Notes under the pieces: model-generated
The model's input: only the letters and a program-made list of their open reading frames with translations
Database searches by the model: none
Told to the model about the DNA's origin: nothing
In this document: in pieces, positions 40,285 through 43,731 of the stretch
Layout of the letters: every line of letters begins with the position of its first letter
Position numbering within the stretch: the first letter of the stretch is position 1
Position numbers and translations under genes: made by a program
From: Xylanimicrobium pachnodae JCM 13526 = NBRC 107786
GTDB taxonomy: Bacteria; Actinomycetota; Actinomycetes; Actinomycetales; Cellulomonadaceae
Direction of reading: 5' to 3'
Assembly (NCBI GenBank): GCA_001592145.1
Contig: BCWJ01000022.1
Coordinates: 1 to 43,731 of the forward strand
Length of the DNA: 43,731 bases

Positions 40285-40308
40285 CACACCATACCGTGTG
40301 CCGCACAC
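40285..40308. promoter_or_regulatory. PadR operator: overlapping inverted repeats
   Basis: CACAC-N6-GTGTG (40285-40300) covers the -10 TATGGT of the padR-type gene and shares its right arm with a second perfect repeat, GTGTGC-C-GCACAC (40296-40308). Two dyads on one promoter suggest two PadR dimers and autorepression. Confidence 0.6.
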
Positions 40309-40347
40309 TATTGCCACAGAGCGCGGCCGTTCGCGACAAGCAACCAG

Positions 40348-40779
40348 TCAGGACCGGCGTCGCCGGAGCGACCAGGCACGGACACCCGCCGCCGCGAGCG
40401 CACCCGCCAGGGCACCCGTCCCGTTGAGCACCACGTCCTGGAGCGTGGACACCCGGCCCGGGATCGCGAGCTGGACGGTCTCGATCGCCCCGGAGAACAC
40501 GAACCCGGCCACCGCCACCGCCAGCACCAGGAGGCCGGCCCGCCACCGGGGCCGCGCAGGCGCCACGAGCAGCACGCCCAGCACCCCGAACGGCAGGAAC
40601 ATCACCCAGTTGGACGCCATCTCCAGCCCGTCCACCGTCGCCCGGATCCCCAGGCGGGACAGGAACGTCGCGGTGTTCTGCGCCCAGCCCGGCACCCCCG
40701 TCTCCCCGAGGGAGGGCCACATCGTCAGGGCCAGCACGGCAGCGAGATAGAGCAGAAAGGTCCCCCGGAGCCAGCGCAC
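40348..40779 (-). CDS. VanZ-family membrane protein
   Basis: A 143-residue VanZ-like protein with about four membrane helices: an N-terminal LRGTFLLYLAAVLALTMWPS, then NWVMFLPFGVLGVLLVA, LLVLAVAVAGFVFSGAIETVQLAIPGRVSTLQDVVLNGTGALAGALAAAG. The NxxLFxPfG-like and ExxQxxxPxRxxxxxDvxxNxxG motifs are the family signature. Some VanZ proteins give low-level teicoplanin resistance; most have unknown roles in the envelope. GTG 40779 is set by TACGCT (40791-40786) 6 bases upstream. Longer frames overlap the divergent aldolase. Confidence 0.9.
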   Translation of the reverse strand: MRWLRGTFLLYLAAVLALTMWPSLGETGVPGWAQNTATFLSRLGIRATVDGLEMASNWVMFLPFGVLGVLLVAPARPRWRAGLLVLAVAVAGFVFSGAIETVQLAIPGRVSTLQDVVLNGTGALAGALAAAGVRAWSLRRRRS

Positions 40780-40785
40780 GGCCCC

Positions 40786-40809
40786 AGCGTAGGGGGGCGA
40801 ACCTACGCT
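40786..40809. promoter_or_regulatory. Mirror-image divergent promoters (VanZ / threonine aldolase)
   Basis: AGCGTAGG-N8-CCTACGCT is a perfect 8-bp inverted repeat. Each arm is the -10 (TACGCT) of a leaderless gene: VanZ on the minus strand (6-base gap) and ltaE on the plus strand (7-base gap). The -10s are 12 bp apart, so each promoter's -35 falls on or beyond the other's -10. Confidence 0.65.
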
Positions 40810-40816
40810 GGAACCC

Positions 40817-41923
40817 GTGCTGCCACCTTTCGCCTCCGACAACTACGCCCCCACCCATCCCGAGGTGCTCGCCGCGATCGCCGCGGCCAACGACGGGTAC
40901 GCCGTCGCGTACGGCGACGACCCGTGGACGGCGCGCCTGGGCGCTCGCGTCCGTGAGGTGTTCGGCCCCGGGGCGCTCGCGTTCCCCGTCCTCAACGGCA
41001 CGGGCGCGAACGTGGTCAGCCTCATGGCCGCGTCCACGCGCTGGTCCGGGGTGGTCACGTCCGACGTCGCCCACGTCCACACCGACGAGAACGGCGCCCC
41101 CGAGCGCGTGGGCGGCCTCAAGCTGCTGGCCCGCACGTCCGTGGACGGCAAGATCACGCCCGACGACGTCGTCGCCTGGTCCGCCGACGCCGGGGACGTG
41201 CACCGCGCCCAGCCGCACGTGCTGAGCCTGACGCAGGCCACCGAGCTGGGCACCGTCTACACCCCGGCCGAGCTGCGCGCGCTCACGGACGCCGCGCACG
41301 GAGCCGGGATGGTGGTGCACCTGGACGGCTCCCGCCTGGCCAACGCGGCCGCGCACCTGGGAGTCGGGCTGCGGGAGCTCACCACCGACGTCGGCGTGGA
41401 CCTCCTCTCGCTGGGAGCAGCGAAGAACGGCGGGCTGCTGGGCGAGGCCGTCGTGGTGCTGGGACCCGACGACGCCCCCACCCCCGGTGCCGCCACCGCC
41501 CGGCGGGCCGCCGCCGAGGCCGTGCCGTACCTGCGCAAGTCGACGATGCAGCTCGCTTCCAAGGCCCGCTACCTGTCCGCGCAGCTCCTGGCCATGCTCG
41601 GTGACGAGGACGGGGACGGCGACCCGCTGTGGCTGCGCAACGCGCGGGTCGCGAACGCCGCGGCGCAGCGCCTGCGCGCCGGTGTCGACGCCCTGGACGG
41701 CCGAGAAGTCCGAGCCAGCCGCCCCACCGAGTCGAACGCCGTCTTCGCGACGCTGCCGCGCACGGCCGCGGAGAGCCTGCGCCGGCACACCCGCTTCTAC
41801 GACTGGGCCGACGGCGAGACGTCCGACCGGGTCGAGGTCCGCTGGATGTGCAGCTGGGCCACCACGGACGCCGACGTCGACGGGTTCCTGGAGGCCCTGT
41901 CCGCGGCGGTGCCGACCGGCTGA
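40817..41923 (+). CDS. ltaE: Low-specificity L-threonine aldolase
   Basis: A 368-residue PLP enzyme that cleaves threonine or allo-threonine to glycine and acetaldehyde. FASDNYAPTHPEVL opens the protein; His87 (VAHVHTDENGAPE) stacks on PLP; Asp170 and Arg173 lie in HLDGSRLANA; Lys203 in LSLGAAKNGGLLGEAVV forms the Schiff base. The usual form is SLGATKNG, so Thr is replaced by Ala next to the lysine, a mild variation. GTG 40817 is fixed by TACGCT 7 bases upstream. It is followed by the SRPBCC gene after 61 bp. Confidence 0.93.
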   Translation: MLPPFASDNYAPTHPEVLAAIAAANDGYAVAYGDDPWTARLGARVREVFGPGALAFPVLNGTGANVVSLMAASTRWSGVVTSDVAHVHTDENGAPERVGGLKLLARTSVDGKITPDDVVAWSADAGDVHRAQPHVLSLTQATELGTVYTPAELRALTDAAHGAGMVVHLDGSRLANAAAHLGVGLRELTTDVGVDLLSLGAAKNGGLLGEAVVVLGPDDAPTPGAATARRAAAEAVPYLRKSTMQLASKARYLSAQLLAMLGDEDGDGDPLWLRNARVANAAAQRLRAGVDALDGREVRASRPTESNAVFATLPRTAAESLRRHTRFYDWADGETSDRVEVRWMCSWATTDADVDGFLEALSAAVPTG

Positions 41924-41971
41924 TTCTGAGACATCTCCGCCCCCGTTTCGACGCGTCCGGCCCGCCCGGGC

Positions 41972-41977
41972 TAGGTT
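41972..41977 (+). promoter_or_regulatory. -10 of leaderless SRPBCC gene
   Basis: TAGGTT with a 7-base gap to ATG 41985. Confidence 0.5.
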
Positions 41978-41984
41978 CGACACC

Positions 41985-42419
41985 ATGAGCAGCCACCGTC
42001 ACACCGTGACCGCCGCCACGTTCGTCACGCAGCCGCCCGAGCGCGTGTGGGCCGAGCTCCTGCACCCGGGCGCACGGTGGATGCTGGGCGCCAACATCGA
42101 GACCGACTTCGCGGTAGGCAGCCCGATCACCTTCGAGGGCCACTTCTTCGGCCGCCGGTTCGCGGACCACGGCACCGTGCTGGAGTTCGAGCGGGCGCGC
42201 GTCCTGCGCTTCACGCACTTCTCGCCGCTGTACGGCCTGGCCGACGAGCCCGAGAACTACCACGACATCTCGATCACGCTCGAGCCCGTCGACGGCGGCA
42301 CCCGCATCGAGGTCACCCAGCGCAACATCCAGTCGAACGAGCGCGCGGACCGGTCACAGGAACAGTGGAAGCAAGCCCTGGCCACGCTCGCGCACTCGGA
42401 CCGCACGGCGCGGGCCTGA
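41985..42419 (+). CDS. SRPBCC / START-like ligand-binding protein
   Basis: A 144-residue START/SRPBCC-fold protein similar to the AHSA1 branch. It has TVTAATFVTQPPERVWAELLHPGARWMLG at the N terminus, the FEGHFFGRRFADHGTVLEFERARVLRFTHFS strands, and the C-terminal helix SQEQWKQALATLAHSDR. Such proteins bind hydrophobic ligands in a deep cavity. ATG 41985 has TAGGTT 7 bases upstream. The ligand is unknown. Confidence 0.9.
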   Translation: MSSHRHTVTAATFVTQPPERVWAELLHPGARWMLGANIETDFAVGSPITFEGHFFGRRFADHGTVLEFERARVLRFTHFSPLYGLADEPENYHDISITLEPVDGGTRIEVTQRNIQSNERADRSQEQWKQALATLAHSDRTARA

Positions 42420-42438
42420 CCGGACGTCACGGGCCACG

Positions 42439-43716
42439 ATGATGCCGCGCCGCTGCCAGGGAGCCCCCGGGTCGCGGCCCGGCAGCGGCTCTCCCGCCGC
42501 ACGGTTCGTCGGGGCGCTCACGGTCGCGATCGTGGGGGGCGCGCTGCTGGCCGCGTGCACGGGTGGCGCACCTGCCCCGGCACCGACGTCGCCCGCCCCA
42601 CCGGCCACCTCCCCAGCGCCGTCGCCCACCCCGTCGCCGGCACCGTCACCAGCACCGACGTCAACGCCGACGCCGACGCCCACCGCTGCCGCCGACCCGC
42701 TCGCCGGCTGGACGCTGGAGCAGAAGGTGGGCGAGGTGGTCATGGTGGGCCTGCCCCTGGCCGGTGACCGGGCGACAACGCTGCGCCTGGTCCGCAAACG
42801 GCACGTGGGCGGGGTGTTCCTGCACGGCCGGTCGCACGATTCGGTCGCACAGATCCGCAACCTGACCGACACCGTGCGGGCCGCCGCCCCCGCCACCGGA
42901 GTGCCGGTGCTCGTCGCCACCGACCAGGAGGGCGGCCTGGTCCAGGTGCTCCAGGGGCCAGGGTTCGCCGCGATGCCGAAGGCCACCGCTCAGGCCACGA
43001 TGCCCGACCTGCAGGCGCAGGCCACCACGTGGGGCGAAGAGCTCGCCGCGGCAGGCGTCACGGTGAACCTGGCCCCCGTCGCCGACCTGGTGGACGTCAC
43101 GAACCCCGCGAACAACCCACCCATCGGATACTTCCACCGCAACTACGGCACCACCCCTGACGTCGACGCCGCCGGGGCCACGGCGTTCGCCCACGGCCTG
43201 CAGGCCGCCGGCGTCATCCCCACCATCAAGCACTTCCCGGGGCTGGGCCGGGTCACCGCGAACACCGACACCACGGCGGGCGTGACCGACACCGTGACCA
43301 CGGCCGACGACGCGGCGGTCGGAGTCTTCCGCGACGTGATCGGTGCCGCCGAGGCCGCGGCGGGGCCACGCCCGTGGGTCATGACGTCCACGGCCGTCTA
43401 CACGCGGATCGACCCGTCACTGCCCGCCGCGTTCTCCCCCACCGTCGTCGGGCTGCTGCGCGGCACGCTCGGCTTCGACGGCGTCGTCATCACGGACGAT
43501 CTCTCCGCGGCGACGCAGGTCCAGGCGTGGTCACCCGGGGAGCGCGCAGTGCTGACCATCGAGGCGGGCGGGGACGTCGTGCTCGCGAGCGCCGACCCGT
43601 CCGTGGCCGACGCGATGCTGGACGCCCTGATCGCGAAGGCGCAGGCGGACCCGGCGTTCGCCGCGAAGATCGACGCGGCGGCGCACCGCGTCGCGACCGC
43701 CGCGCTGGGCCAGTGA
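42439..43716 (+). CDS. Glycoside hydrolase family 3 lipoprotein (NagZ-like)
   Basis: A 425-residue exported GH3 enzyme, probably a beta-N-acetylglucosaminidase of cell-wall turnover. A lipobox LLAAC (Cys40) is followed by a Pro/Ser/Thr linker (41-85) and a single catalytic TIM barrel (86-425) with ATDQEGGLVQ, KHFPGLG (264-270) and the nucleophile Asp353 in VVITDDLSA. The NagZ DSH acid/base motif is absent: after KHFPGLGRV the sequence is TANTDTTAGVTD. ATG 42439 or 42442; neither has a clear Shine-Dalgarno nor the leaderless spacing. The gene ends 15 bp before the window ends. Confidence 0.9.
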   Translation: MMPRRCQGAPGSRPGSGSPAARFVGALTVAIVGGALLAACTGGAPAPAPTSPAPPATSPAPSPTPSPAPSPAPTSTPTPTPTAAADPLAGWTLEQKVGEVVMVGLPLAGDRATTLRLVRKRHVGGVFLHGRSHDSVAQIRNLTDTVRAAAPATGVPVLVATDQEGGLVQVLQGPGFAAMPKATAQATMPDLQAQATTWGEELAAAGVTVNLAPVADLVDVTNPANNPPIGYFHRNYGTTPDVDAAGATAFAHGLQAAGVIPTIKHFPGLGRVTANTDTTAGVTDTVTTADDAAVGVFRDVIGAAEAAAGPRPWVMTSTAVYTRIDPSLPAAFSPTVVGLLRGTLGFDGVVITDDLSAATQVQAWSPGERAVLTIEAGGDVVLASADPSVADAMLDALIAKAQADPAFAAKIDAAAHRVATAALGQ

Positions 43717-43731
43717 GGCGCCGCTAACCCC

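Overview
The window reads as a chromosomal segment of a very high-GC actinobacterium (roughly 70-75 % G+C by eye, GTG starts common). A complete conservon (cvnA-D), a Bpa-type proteasome activator ending in GQYL, an LPXTG surface protein, a TipAL-type MerR regulator and NlpC/P60 and GH3 cell-wall proteins all fit. Micrococcales (Cellulomonadaceae or Promicromonosporaceae) is my best guess, from general resemblance only; there is no rRNA or taxonomic marker here. I count 42 protein genes and one tRNA. Coding density is high, and the only gene-free stretch over 300 bp is the left edge (1-339).

Layout. 1-339: non-coding, with two leftward promoter candidates. 340-1822: a ThrE-type amino-acid exporter and tRNA-Ser(UGA). 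1898-7083: the conservon cvnA-B-C-D on the minus strand, whose GTPase carries a long Pro/Ala-rich extension. 7184-10621: quinone oxidoreductase, bpa and phosphoglucomutase. 10633-13449: GNAT-frdA-frdB, an E. coli-type fumarate reductase catalytic pair with no membrane anchor genes beside it. 13501-18361: MFS permease, gluconokinase, a ferritin-like/VIT1 iron transporter, RNase HI, an AlkA-like glycosylase and a 46-residue protein. 18529-23249: a histidine phosphatase, an operon made only of three Gfo/Idh/MocA oxidoreductases behind a LacI-like operator, and a bacterial PH-domain membrane protein. 23282-28057: a 1591-residue secreted VWA/isopeptide/LPXTG adhesin. 28323-31051: a VOC protein and a NarL/LuxR two-component pair. 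31059-34327: a nuclease lipoprotein, an unknown protein, a MerR/TipAL regulator with a textbook MerR operator, and a lower-GC HNH endonuclease that looks acquired. 34484-43716: small membrane protein, DUF1697, NlpC/P60 hydrolase, alpha/beta hydrolase, MFS, histidine phosphatase, PadR-HAAS membrane pair, VanZ, threonine aldolase, SRPBCC protein and a GH3 lipoprotein.

The strongest unifying signal is regulatory. About 23 of the 42 genes have a -10-like hexamer of the form nAnnnT placed exactly 6 or 7 bases before the chosen ATG/GTG, with no Shine-Dalgarno, which is the signature of leaderless mRNAs. This signal also fixes several start codons. Genes without it (the conservon, the oxidoreductase trio, the adhesin, VOC, the alpha/beta hydrolase) mostly have good Shine-Dalgarno sequences instead. 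I see no clear mobile element, integrase, IS, CRISPR array or prophage. The candidates for something undescribed are the all-oxidoreductase operon, the anchor-less frdAB locus, the lower-GC HNH gene and several compact promoter/operator architectures.
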